A stretch of 64,000 nucleotides of DNA, from contig CAJOEP010000004.1 in the NCBI GenBank assembly GCA_905233445.1, forward strand, positions 62,001 to 126,000, given 5' to 3'. Positions 50,509 through 60,362 of the stretch are shown here, piece after piece. The notes beneath the pieces are model-generated. The model had not been told where the DNA came from. It saw nothing but the letters and a program-made list of their open reading frames with translations, and did no database searches. The position numbers and the translations under genes were made by a program. Positions within the stretch are counted from its first letter, which is position 1, and the number at the start of each line of letters is the position of its first letter. Source of the DNA: an uncultured Bacteroidales bacterium. GTDB taxonomy: Bacteria > Bacteroidota > Bacteroidia > Bacteroidales > F082.

Positions 50509-53034
50509 TTAAAATTCGACAATCAATTTTAGATTCAATTGTCTGTTAGTCAGATAGTTAGGTACAGCATACTGTATGTTGTAGATGTCGGTCACCCACA
50601 TGTATGAGCTTACATTGTTGACGCCCAGAAGATTGAAAACCTCGAGGCTGAGCCAGCAGTTTCTTATGTAATTCAATGGATTGCGAGGATTTCTGAATGT
50701 TGTGGCATCACTGATGAGCTGTTTGCTGAATCCGATATCGACGCGACGATAGGCCGACATTCTGTTTTTCTGTTGATAACGCTGTGATTCAGGTGGTCCA
50801 AAAGGCAATCCTGTGCCGAAAATGAGTTTCAGATTTACCTTGAACGACGGTACATATGGTATATAATCCTGGAAGAAGATAGCAAAATTGATTCGTTGGT
50901 CGGAAGGGCGCGGGATACCTGTAATGATGGTGTCTCTCACATAGTCGGCACCATTGTTGATGTCAGTCTGCGAGAGTATATGTCCTTGAGCGTCAATGAA
51001 ATACTGGATATTTTCGGTGGTTTTCATTATTGACATTGAAGCCCAGCTTTCGATGCCTTTCACAAACTCGCCGTTGATTTTCATATCCAAGCCATAGGCG
51101 TGTCCGGTTGCTTTCTGGTCGGCATAATACCTAATTCTAATATTATCGACTTCGTAAGGGATAATGTCTGTTAGATATTTGTAATAAATCTCGCTTGTCA
51201 GCACAAACGGGCGATCCCAAGCTTTGAACTGGTATTCGTGGCCCAAAACGACTTGATACGACTTCTGCACAGAGGCTTTGTCTTTGCTTACGAGGTCGCC
51301 ATTGAACATGCGCAATTCCCTGTAAAATGGAGGCTGTACATACACTCCGCCCGATAATCTGAATGTCATGTTAGGACGTTTCGCGGGTTGAAAAGCTATT
51401 CCTGCACGAGGGCTGACATTCACCGAGCCGTTGTATCCCCAATAGTTGGCGCGGAGTCCGGCGGTTAGAACCCAGATACCGCCTTTTTCGTTTTCAAATT
51501 GCCATGAATTTTGCAGATAACCGTCTAAATTGTTGATGTACAATTCATTATGGCCGTTTGCCACGTTTTTCAGCTCTAGCGGTGTCTGCATCGGGTTGTT
51601 TGGATTCAAGATTGAGTCGGTGATGTGCGGCTGGGTGTAGCCTGCCGAATCGACCATGTCCCACTCGTTGATGATGTCGTCGAACAGCTGGTTTTGGTAA
51701 CGCACACCCCATTTCAGCACGTTGTCGCGGTATTTGTAAGCGCCTTTATGGTCGAGGTTGTAAACCCGCGAGTAGAAATAGTTGCGCGCATGCTCGATAT
51801 ACGTTCCAACTCCTTGATTAGTAACGACATGATCTTCTCCGTTATATTCATTGTTAAGGTCGATGACACCAATCCAATATTGACCTTGTATGTCGTATGT
51901 CTCCGATTCGACTGCGGAGTAGGCTGAGCCTATGAATTTGAGGTTTAAGTCTTCGTTGGGGCTGAAATTCAAGGAAATAGCACCCAAGCCTGTGGTATAT
52001 TTACTCAGTTCCTGTCCGTCGAAATACACTTTGAGGCGATACGAGGCCTGCAAGTTGCCGAAATCAGTTTCGCGTGTGGTCGGAGCCATGAGGTAGCTGT
52101 TTCTTGAGTAGTATCCAAGGGCTGTGATTTCGAATCGAGATGATATGTTGTATGTGATAAGTCCTTGAACGTCAGCGAAGTTAGGCTTGTAATCGCCTTT
52201 GGTGTCCATGGCACCGAGAAGATACTGTGTGTTTTTGTAGCGCGCTCCGATAAGGTAGTTCATGCTGCCTTTGAAAGCCATTCCTTCGGTATGTGCCTCG
52301 GCTCCTAACAGGCTGAGTGTCAATGAACTGGCTGTTATTGTAGGCTTTTTGTATGTGATGTCGAGGACAGATGACAGTTTGTCGCCGTATTCCGCTGAGA
52401 AGCCGCCTGCCGAGAAGTCTATGTTAGAGACAAGTCGTGAGTTGACGAAGCTGAGTCCTTCCTGTTGTCCCGAGCCGACCAGAAACGGTTTGTAAATCTC
52501 AATGCCGTTGACGTAGATAAGGTTTTCGTCGAAGTTGCCGCCGCGCACGTTGTATTGCGAGCTGAGTTCGTTGGTAGAGCTCACTCCGGCGAGGGTTTTC
52601 ACCATGTCTTCGACACCGCCTGCGCCCACCGATGGCAGAAGCACTGTCTCACGTGCGTCAATCCTTGTTATTGCTGACGATTTGATTGATTGGTCGTGTA
52701 CCGTCATCTCGGGCAGCAGTGTCGATGTGACCTTCATTTTCACATCATGTCGGCGCCGTTCCTCGTTCTGGAGCCGCACCTCAATTTTGATTTCCTCGTA
52801 ACCTACAAACGAAAAGACCACATTTATCAAAGTGTCGGCGGGCAGAGTGAGGTTGTAGTTGCCTCTTGCGTCGGACACCACGCCAAATGATGTGTTTTGT
52901 ACCGCCACGTTGACAAGCTCGATGACTTTACCGTCGTTGTCGGTGATTTTTCCATACAAAACACCCTCGCTCTTCTGCGCAAAGGCAAAAGATGGAAGAA
53001 GTAATAGTATGAAAATCAACCACTTATATTTCAT
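50509..53034 (-). CDS. TonB-dependent receptor with carboxypeptidase-like regulatory domain
   Basis: LYGKITDNDGKVIELVNVAVQNTSFGVVSDARGNYNL; YNVRGGNFDENLIYVNGIEIY plug. Confidence 0.92.
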   Translation of the reverse strand: MKYKWLIFILLLLPSFAFAQKSEGVLYGKITDNDGKVIELVNVAVQNTSFGVVSDARGNYNLTLPADTLINVVFSFVGYEEIKIEVRLQNEERRRHDVKMKVTSTLLPEMTVHDQSIKSSAITRIDARETVLLPSVGAGGVEDMVKTLAGVSSTNELSSQYNVRGGNFDENLIYVNGIEIYKPFLVGSGQQEGLSFVNSRLVSNIDFSAGGFSAEYGDKLSSVLDITYKKPTITASSLTLSLLGAEAHTEGMAFKGSMNYLIGARYKNTQYLLGAMDTKGDYKPNFADVQGLITYNISSRFEITALGYYSRNSYLMAPTTRETDFGNLQASYRLKVYFDGQELSKYTTGLGAISLNFSPNEDLNLKFIGSAYSAVESETYDIQGQYWIGVIDLNNEYNGEDHVVTNQGVGTYIEHARNYFYSRVYNLDHKGAYKYRDNVLKWGVRYQNQLFDDIINEWDMVDSAGYTQPHITDSILNPNNPMQTPLELKNVANGHNELYINNLDGYLQNSWQFENEKGGIWVLTAGLRANYWGYNGSVNVSPRAGIAFQPAKRPNMTFRLSGGVYVQPPFYRELRMFNGDLVSKDKASVQKSYQVVLGHEYQFKAWDRPFVLTSEIYYKYLTDIIPYEVDNIRIRYYADQKATGHAYGLDMKINGEFVKGIESWASMSIMKTTENIQYFIDAQGHILSQTDINNGADYVRDTIITGIPRPSDQRINFAIFFQDYIPYVPSFKVNLKLIFGTGLPFGPPESQRYQQKNRMSAYRRVDIGFSKQLISDATTFRNPRNPLNYIRNCWLSLEVFNLLGVNNVSSYMWVTDIYNIQYAVPNYLTNRQLNLKLIVEF

Positions 53035-53042
53035 GGCGTATT

Positions 53043-53072
53043 GTTATTCCGAACGCAGTGAGGAATCTCATT
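53043..53072. repeat. GTTATTCCGAACGCAGTGAGGAATCTCAT repeat copy
   Basis: Same family as 9325-9360. Confidence 0.65.
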
Positions 53073-53113
53073 TAACAATAACGAAAACCTTTATGAATTA
53101 GTACGCTATTAAC

Positions 53114-53142
53114 AAAAAAAGCCGCCTTAATGCAGACGGCTT
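53114..53142 (-). terminator. rpmB terminator hairpin
   Basis: Minus: AAGCCGTCTGCATTAAGGCGGCTTTTTTT. Confidence 0.75.
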
Positions 53143-53161
53143 CTTTGTCTAAAATCATATC

Positions 53162-53404
53162 TTACCAGCGGTTGAGGTTACCATCATTTGCTGCGTCGAC
53201 CATTGCCTGATAAACGCCTTTCTTGTCGATGGTGCGCAAACCTGCTGCAGAAACCTTCAAAACCACCCATTCATTCCACTCAGGAACATAGAATCTCTTG
53301 ATCTTCAAGTTAGGTTTGAATGTTCTTTTGGTCTTTCTGTTTGAGTGAGAAACGTTGTTTCCACTGATGACCTTCTTACCTGTAATCTGACAAATTCTTG
53401 ACAT
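53162..53404 (-). CDS. rpmB: 50S ribosomal protein L28
   Basis: MSRICQITGKKVISGNNVSHSNRKTKRTFKPNL. Confidence 0.97.
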   Translation of the reverse strand: MSRICQITGKKVISGNNVSHSNRKTKRTFKPNLKIKRFYVPEWNEWVVLKVSAAGLRTIDKKGVYQAMVDAANDGNLNRW

Positions 53405-53560
53405 TTTTCTATTATTTTATTGTTCTTATTTCCTTTTACAAAACGGACTGCAAAAATACAACTTTTTTTGAAATGAAAAACATTTTTTTTGAAAAAAATG
53501 AAAAAAAACAGAACATTTTTCGAGATTTTTTTTATTTTTGCGGTTTAAAATTGAAAAACT

Positions 53561-54682
53561 ATGAAAATTCCAATGGTTGACCTTGTTGGTCAATACAACA
53601 AAATCAAGGCGGAAGTCGATGCTTCCATTCAGCAGATATTATCGACGGGCGGCTTCATCGGCGGTCCTTTTGTGCAGAAATTCCAAGAAGATTTACAGCA
53701 ATATCTCGACGTTAAACATGTGATTCCTTGTGCTAACGGCACTGACGCATTGCAGGTTGCCATGATGGGCCTTGGCCTGAAACCTGGCGACGAGGTCATC
53801 ACGACTTCGTTCACTTTCATCGCAACAGCTGAAGTGGTGGCTTTGCTGCGCTTAACGCCAGTGGTTGTTGATGTCGATATGGAGACATATTGCATTGACC
53901 CTGAAGCGGTTGAGCGCGCCATCACTCCTCGTACAAAGGCCATCGTGCCAGTGCATCTGTTCGGCCAGTGCGCCAATATGGATGCCATCATGGACATCGC
54001 AAAACGCCATAACCTTTATGTGGTAGAAGACAATGCTCAGGCTATCGGTGCACATTATACATTCAAAGACGGCACAGTGAAGAAGTCGGGAACCATCGGA
54101 AACATCGGTTGCACTTCATTCTTCCCATCGAAGAACCTCGGTTGCTATGGCGACGGCGGTGCTATCTTCACCAACGACGACGCTCTTGCCGACATGATGC
54201 GCGTGGTTGTCAATCACGGAATGAAGACTCGCTATTATCATGATTATGTGGGTGTTAACTCACGTCTCGATGCTATCCAGGCAGCGGTTTTGGACATCAA
54301 GTTGAAACATCTTGACGAATATATCAAGGCACGCCAGTATGCGGCGGCTTATTATGAGAAAGCATTCGCTCAGACCGACAAGATCATCACTCCGAAGACG
54401 GCTCCGTTTACCGACCACGTCTATCATCAGTATGTTGTCGTTTTGAAGGACTTGGATCGTGCTAAGGTGATGGAGCACTTGCAGTCGAAGGGCATCGCTT
54501 GCGCCATTTATTACCCAGTCGCATTGCACATGCAGAAAGCCTATGCTGACCCGCGCTACAAGAAAGGCGACTTCCCGGTCTGCGAGTACCTCTGCGACCA
54601 CGTGATGGCGTTGCCAATCCACACCGAGTTCACCGACGAGCAGTTGAAGTATGTGACTGACGCGGTGCTGGAGATGTGCTAG
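53561..54682 (+). CDS. DegT/DnrJ/EryC1/StrS aminotransferase
   Basis: FIGGPFVQKFQ, CANGTDALQVAM, VEDNAQAIGA, SFFPSKNLGCYGDGGAIFT. Confidence 0.95.
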   Translation: MKIPMVDLVGQYNKIKAEVDASIQQILSTGGFIGGPFVQKFQEDLQQYLDVKHVIPCANGTDALQVAMMGLGLKPGDEVITTSFTFIATAEVVALLRLTPVVVDVDMETYCIDPEAVERAITPRTKAIVPVHLFGQCANMDAIMDIAKRHNLYVVEDNAQAIGAHYTFKDGTVKKSGTIGNIGCTSFFPSKNLGCYGDGGAIFTNDDALADMMRVVVNHGMKTRYYHDYVGVNSRLDAIQAAVLDIKLKHLDEYIKARQYAAAYYEKAFAQTDKIITPKTAPFTDHVYHQYVVVLKDLDRAKVMEHLQSKGIACAIYYPVALHMQKAYADPRYKKGDFPVCEYLCDHVMALPIHTEFTDEQLKYVTDAVLEMC

Positions 54683-54688
54683 ATTTAT

Positions 54689-54994
54689 ATGACACAGAAA
54701 ACCCTGATATCGCAACTTTCGCCCCATCTTTTTTGGGACATCGACATCAACGATTTTGATGCCGAGAGGAATTCTGCGCAGTTGATTCAGAGGGTTTTGG
54801 AGTGGGGTGAACTTGAAGATTGGAGACTAATATATAGTTTTTATGGATTAGAGCGTATTGTAAGTGATTGTAAATCATTACGGACGCTCAATCCTAAGGC
54901 TTTATCGTTTGTTTGCGCCATTTCGGATACTAAAAAAGAGGATTATCGATGCTATACTATGAGACAATACACCCAGCAACATTGGAGCTATTAA
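54689..54994 (+). CDS. DUF6922-like small protein (putative AbiEi-position partner)
   Basis: LSPHLFWDIDINDFD...LIQRVLEWGELEDW; overlaps AbiEii-like ORF. Confidence 0.7.
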   Translation: MTQKTLISQLSPHLFWDIDINDFDAERNSAQLIQRVLEWGELEDWRLIYSFYGLERIVSDCKSLRTLNPKALSFVCAISDTKKEDYRCYTMRQYTQQHWSY

Positions 54995-55569
54995 AAAAAT
55001 TGGCTTCACAAACAGAATTGCACGGGATGCGTCTTGTAGGAGGCACATCACTTGCTCTTCAGTATGGTCATCGTCAGTCGGTTGATCTGGATTTCTTTGG
55101 AAAATTGGGTGTTTCTCAGGAAGAAATCATTGAAATGGCAAGAAGTATTGGTGATTTCAAACTTTATAACAAGACCAAATACATTCTTCAATTTATTTTG
55201 AATAACGTCAGAATTGACGTTGTAGATTATGCCAGTTACGAATGGATTGACGAGCTAATAGTTGAAAATGCTATAGTTCTTGCTTCTCCCAAAGACATTG
55301 CAGCATTGAAAATCAACGCTATTGAAGGTCGAGGAACAAAAAAAGATTTCATTGATGTTTTTGAACTTTTGAAGCATTATGAATTATCTGAAATCCTTGA
55401 TTTTTACAGGCAAAAATACCCGGATTACTCCATATTTCAAGCATTATTGAGCCTAACATATTTCGACGATGCTGAATCCCAGGCAATGCCGGTAATGTTT
55501 ACTTCTGAATCGTGGGATGAGATGAAGGAGAAGATTCGAGAAGAGGTGAGGAAGTATCAGGGGAAATAG
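54949..55569 (+). CDS. AbiEii/AbiGii-type nucleotidyltransferase toxin-like
   Basis: RLVGGTSLALQYGHRQSVDLDFFG NTase motif, ASPKDIAALKINAIEGRGTKKDFIDVFELL. Confidence 0.85.
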   Translation: MLYYETIHPATLELLKKLASQTELHGMRLVGGTSLALQYGHRQSVDLDFFGKLGVSQEEIIEMARSIGDFKLYNKTKYILQFILNNVRIDVVDYASYEWIDELIVENAIVLASPKDIAALKINAIEGRGTKKDFIDVFELLKHYELSEILDFYRQKYPDYSIFQALLSLTYFDDAESQAMPVMFTSESWDEMKEKIREEVRKYQGK

Positions 55570-55699
55570 GTTTCTGACGCGGTGCCAAAGAGGTGATGAT
55601 ATATTTTTTATTAAACAGAAACGAGATAGTGTGATTCATTGTCTCGTTTTTTGGATATTGCCAATAATAGTTATAATATGGACAATTCCAAAACATGAT

Positions 55700-56776
55700 T
55701 TAGTTTTCTCTGACAAGATTCTGGTTCAGCAATATTCCATTCAACATAGTTGAAATGTATTTTGCAAAATTCTCATCCTGTGAATAAATTCCTATTTCAT
55801 CAGATGAGTATTTGCTTGGGAAAGCTAATACCGCTTTAATACCAGTAGTGTTACCATATTTGACCATCCAACAACTCATCGTGAGGTATTCGTTCAATGG
55901 CACCAGTTTTATTCCGTGTTTTTTGTAGTAATTTGCAACAACTAAACTTATTTCACGATTCATCATCTCGAAATCGTTAAAAGTTATTTTGTGTATGTCT
56001 TTTTTAAGGTATTTTTCTTTGATTTTTTGAATGTCTTTACACATGTCTTTTGCAACATCTGCGCCTTGTGATGTCTCGTTTTCTCCAAAATTGATTAATC
56101 CTGTACTAAGATATCCGTTTTCTCCATCAATGCTTTCTTCGAACTTTTTAAAATCTTTGTTAACAGTTGTTTTGAAATATTTGTCACATAATTCATATTC
56201 TTTCTTCCATATAGTTTGCAGTTTAGTGTCCTCGTCCTTTTGTGTTATTGTTTTTATAATACTATCACATTCCTTGTTCATTAAAGCAATATTACCACTG
56301 CTTATATGCTCATTTTTTATCATATTGTGAAATATATCCATCGCTATTGGCACAATTTGATGCTCATAGTTATAATACGCTATTGTAACGGATCCACCTC
56401 GCATTGAATGGTTAAACAGTTTCTTGTTCATTTCGTAAAACTCATTGGGCTTGCTCTTGAAACCATAATAAAGAACATCTTCAAAAATGATTATTGTGTC
56501 GGTTGGGTTAAGGTCTTCAAACAACAGACCAATATCTTCGATATAGTTTGGAAATATGCCCAAATAGCGAGTCGACAATCCTTGCTCAATCTTGATCAAT
56601 TTATCAATAGACTCTTGAAGTTGCTTGTCTTGTTCGGAATCGTGATAAACATCATAGGCAAAACAAAGCACTGCAAACAGCATACCAACGGCAGCTGACT
56701 TAATGAATGTAATCAGAAGTTTTACAACTTTGTGGCGCTTAAGTCTATGTGACAGGCCATCTTTATTGTTATCCAT
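55700..56776 (-). CDS. Uncharacterised single-TM protein, last gene of tubulin/papain operon
   Basis: N-terminal TM (LLITFIKSAAVGMLFAVLCFAYDVY); 19 bp from upstream gene. Confidence 0.55.
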   Translation of the reverse strand: MDNNKDGLSHRLKRHKVVKLLITFIKSAAVGMLFAVLCFAYDVYHDSEQDKQLQESIDKLIKIEQGLSTRYLGIFPNYIEDIGLLFEDLNPTDTIIIFEDVLYYGFKSKPNEFYEMNKKLFNHSMRGGSVTIAYYNYEHQIVPIAMDIFHNMIKNEHISSGNIALMNKECDSIIKTITQKDEDTKLQTIWKKEYELCDKYFKTTVNKDFKKFEESIDGENGYLSTGLINFGENETSQGADVAKDMCKDIQKIKEKYLKKDIHKITFNDFEMMNREISLVVANYYKKHGIKLVPLNEYLTMSCWMVKYGNTTGIKAVLAFPSKYSSDEIGIYSQDENFAKYISTMLNGILLNQNLVREN

Positions 56777-56795
56777 TTATGACTATTTCAATTTG

Positions 56796-59700
56796 TCACT
56801 TTTCAATATCCATGAGTTTTATCTCTTCCAAACCTACATTAACAATCTGTACCATTGTCATCTTGTCTTTGCATGAATATAGTACCGATGCCGGTGTCAT
56901 AGTGGCACTAAAATACTGTTTATAATCGTTTAACCAAGATTGCTTTTCATCGTTATTATCCCAATGTACAAACAACACAGACGACGGCTCGCAGGCGACA
57001 TTCAGTTGGAGGAATACCTTTGACGCATTTTCCAGAATACTGAATATTTCCTTATGCTGTCCTGAAGTTGTATCATAAAGATAATCGTATGTTTTTTTCT
57101 TCAACCAATAAGATATAACAGAGAAATCGTTTATATAATCGAACAGCCAGTCTTTTGTGGTGTCTTTCATATAGTATTTCCAATCCACAATTGCTTTCTC
57201 AGCTTTTTCTTTAGATGAAAAATCCAAAGTGTCGTTGTCGAAATAGTTATAGAGATTTAAGTTTCGCGTTATATCAGCCTTGTTGTTTTCAAAAAACTCA
57301 TCAAGTTTTGGTATTGACAACAATGGAATAAAAGGAATCTTGCTATTGATTTGCATTGCCTTCACATTGTCAGACTCATTTTCATACCATAATTTCAGAT
57401 TACCCCAGTAACCGTCGAAAGCATTATATATTCCCATCATTGTTTTTCTCAATTTGAGGAAATTGTCGATAAAATGCCCAGCGATGCGGCTGTTTATCGC
57501 CTTGAGATTTAGCTCAGCTTCAAGACGCTTTTTGTTGCGGGCGTATTTCTCAATCTCATCGTTAAGTTCCTCTTCCTTGTTCCTGATGTGAGTCTTGTAA
57601 TTACTATAGAACCATACCAAAACTGCAGCGCTCAAAGGAATCATACCGTATAAAAATCTCAATATCCATGTAATAATTACATTGATATTATCAATTATTG
57701 CATTTGCTGTTTCATTTGCTTGTGTCGCACCGATCTTGTACTTGACATATAACATTACAATCAATAAGACTAATAATCCAATTGCTGTTAATATGGAAAT
57801 CTTAACAGGTCTGCGTTTTTTTCTCTTAAACTCTTCAAGTTTTTCTGCTTTAGATGAACGCAAATCATTGACTTTTGAGCCTATATCGTCAATTTCCTGC
57901 TGCAATCGTTCGGATGTACGTTTCAGGATTTCAGTGCGTTTAGGTGCTGTCCCAAGATTTTGAATGAGCTTTAGATATTGGCTGTTTATGGTTTTGTACC
58001 TGTTGACATATTCCGACAGGTCATACTTCATCTCACTGATAAGATTCTGTATGATTTGTGCTTCGATTGCGGAGTCGCTTTGGTTAAACTGTACAATAGT
58101 TGAGTTTTTGCATCCCACCACTTTGATTTCGGTTTTGCATAATTGTGATATAATGCAAGCTCCATTAACCAATTGGGTATCTCCTACATAAGAATACGGT
58201 ATATAACAATAGCCGTTAATTCCAAAGTCTTTTCCCCAGGAGTTTCTGACTATGAATATACGTTCGTCGTCGCTGTATCCGCAAACAACCATTGCGTGAC
58301 GGTGGTTCTTTTTGTCACCATTCCCTTCTTTGATTTCCTGGTCTGACGGACGGCAGACGAATCCGTTAACGGGGTCGAATGAATCATATAGATTAAACGA
58401 TACAGCCACAGGGAAGCCGTCTTCAACCGCTGATTTGATAGCTTCTATTGATAGTTCAACATTCATTGCTTCCGCAACCATGTTGTTTTTGGCGTTTTCG
58501 TATGCAACGTCAGAGGGCTTTCTGTCGAAAACAGCATCGTCGTAAGGGCAGTCACTCTCCGAACAGATACCCAAAGTCTCCAAGCTTTTTATGCAATAAT
58601 AAAAACTGCTGCCGTTGTCTTTTTGCACAGATGCGTTTCCGTCAAGGTCTCTGGCATTATAATAAAGGAAGCTTTCGCTTAAATCATATTCGAGTTTCTT
58701 TTCCTTGTTTAGGATATATTCGTATATTCCAACCATAGAAAATGCCGAACACGAGCCCTGCTGTCCCTGGTTCTTGACGGGAGTGAAACTTGGACGTAAA
58801 TCAACGCTTTTTTTTGTAACAGTATGTGGTTGATATGTCTTTTCTAATGGAGTCTCCTCAATGTCACTTTTCAGCAAGCGAAAAGTCTGTCCTTTGTAAA
58901 CAAAACCGTTTTCAGTTAGGCGTTTTTCTTTCTCTTCACTTGATTTGATGCAACCCTCGAGTTGTCCTAGCAGTTCTTCCTTCTTCCTGATATCTGCTGT
59001 TGTTTCGCGGATTTTTGCTTTCAAAGACTTCAGCTCGTCGACAGGCAGATACACGTTACTATTTTCATCGACAGGTGTGTTCAACGGTCCTGGAGTTATT
59101 GTCTCCTTGCCAGTTTCTTCGTTTTTCGTTCTTGTTATCAGTTTGTTATTCTCATTGATAAAGAAATTAGCCGGATCTTTTGCCAAATCATCAAGAGTGT
59201 CATATTCATAGCTGAAAAGTTCACCGGAGAGCATCTCATTGTCTTCTCCAACAAGCATCGACATGATTCCCAATTTGTCAGGCAAAGACATGTTGTCATC
59301 ACTGATATATGATTTCATGTCTTTCTCAATGGCATCGAATCTTTCAACCATTTTGGGGACTATTATAGCGGCAATTTCATCTTGCGATTTGTTCGCTTCA
59401 ATCAATGGCAGAACCTCTTGGTTGAAAAATTCGCTGTAAACTTTAAGATGGTTTTGGACATGTTTATGCTGCTGGTAAGAAACTTTCTGTATGTCAACGG
59501 ATTTTTGTTGCACACCTTCACGCTCCATGAGGTAAAGATAAGTTCTGTTCAGCAGATACTGCACGAAATAATACTTGTCGAAATCAACGAAAGATACGCC
59601 GATTGCCGTGACGGGTTTGTTGTCATTAATATCAAGATTTGCATTAAATATATCATTATAACATTCAATATCAAGCATGGTAAGTTGGCAAATTACCTGC

Positions 59701-60362
59701 GTAATACCCTCGAAATCAAGATTAAGTGCGCGATTGTCAGAGTTACTGTTTTGCAATACGACAAAATGTGACAGCACAGGGTTGTCATTCTTGTAAGCCA
59801 CAAGTTCTTTAACCGTTTCCTGTGTCTGCTTTCTGAGTTTGGTGAATTGCGATTTCAAGTCATCCAATTTGTCACTTGTAGTCAGCAAATGCGCCAAATC
59901 AGAAGTAAATCCATATACGTCAACAACAAACCTTTGGTCAAGGTTTTTAACAATATCGATGATTTTTTTAACACTGCTGCAACTCTGTCCATTATATAGT
60001 GGCAAATATAAAATCAACAGCAAATCGTCTTCGAAGTCTGAGTTGATGGCAGTTAGAGTTCTGTTGTGCAACCGTGTGAAATAGTCTTTAAGATATTCTG
60101 ACTGACCATCAGGTCCTATTGTTTCTTCAACAGACAAAGCGGCATCATATTCGTCCTTAAAATCTCCAACGAAAACGTTATCGGATTTTTTTACCTCGGC
60201 TTGAACAGATATAATGCTAATTGCCCCATTATGTTCCTCGTTCCAAACAAAACTTTTGTGGTATGATGTTGTATCACCACCATACTTCATTAGGCATTTT
60301 TCTAATTCAATAGGCAGTGCACCAAATGCACTGCCTATGAAAATGTTTATTGAATGTCTCAT
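56796..60362 (-). CDS. Large protein with papain-like (C1A) cysteine protease domain, coiled coils and two TM segments
   Basis: SVDLRPSFTPVKNQGQQGSCSAFS, NHRHAMVVCGYSDDERIFIVRNSWGKDFGINGYCYIPYSY; two adjacent TMs. Confidence 0.88.
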   Translation of the reverse strand: MRHSINIFIGSAFGALPIELEKCLMKYGGDTTSYHKSFVWNEEHNGAISIISVQAEVKKSDNVFVGDFKDEYDAALSVEETIGPDGQSEYLKDYFTRLHNRTLTAINSDFEDDLLLILYLPLYNGQSCSSVKKIIDIVKNLDQRFVVDVYGFTSDLAHLLTTSDKLDDLKSQFTKLRKQTQETVKELVAYKNDNPVLSHFVVLQNSNSDNRALNLDFEGITQVICQLTMLDIECYNDIFNANLDINDNKPVTAIGVSFVDFDKYYFVQYLLNRTYLYLMEREGVQQKSVDIQKVSYQQHKHVQNHLKVYSEFFNQEVLPLIEANKSQDEIAAIIVPKMVERFDAIEKDMKSYISDDNMSLPDKLGIMSMLVGEDNEMLSGELFSYEYDTLDDLAKDPANFFINENNKLITRTKNEETGKETITPGPLNTPVDENSNVYLPVDELKSLKAKIRETTADIRKKEELLGQLEGCIKSSEEKEKRLTENGFVYKGQTFRLLKSDIEETPLEKTYQPHTVTKKSVDLRPSFTPVKNQGQQGSCSAFSMVGIYEYILNKEKKLEYDLSESFLYYNARDLDGNASVQKDNGSSFYYCIKSLETLGICSESDCPYDDAVFDRKPSDVAYENAKNNMVAEAMNVELSIEAIKSAVEDGFPVAVSFNLYDSFDPVNGFVCRPSDQEIKEGNGDKKNHRHAMVVCGYSDDERIFIVRNSWGKDFGINGYCYIPYSYVGDTQLVNGACIISQLCKTEIKVVGCKNSTIVQFNQSDSAIEAQIIQNLISEMKYDLSEYVNRYKTINSQYLKLIQNLGTAPKRTEILKRTSERLQQEIDDIGSKVNDLRSSKAEKLEEFKRKKRRPVKISILTAIGLLVLLIVMLYVKYKIGATQANETANAIIDNINVIITWILRFLYGMIPLSAAVLVWFYSNYKTHIRNKEEELNDEIEKYARNKKRLEAELNLKAINSRIAGHFIDNFLKLRKTMMGIYNAFDGYWGNLKLWYENESDNVKAMQINSKIPFIPLLSIPKLDEFFENNKADITRNLNLYNYFDNDTLDFSSKEKAEKAIVDWKYYMKDTTKDWLFDYINDFSVISYWLKKKTYDYLYDTTSGQHKEIFSILENASKVFLQLNVACEPSSVLFVHWDNNDEKQSWLNDYKQYFSATMTPASVLYSCKDKMTMVQIVNVGLEEIKLMDIEK

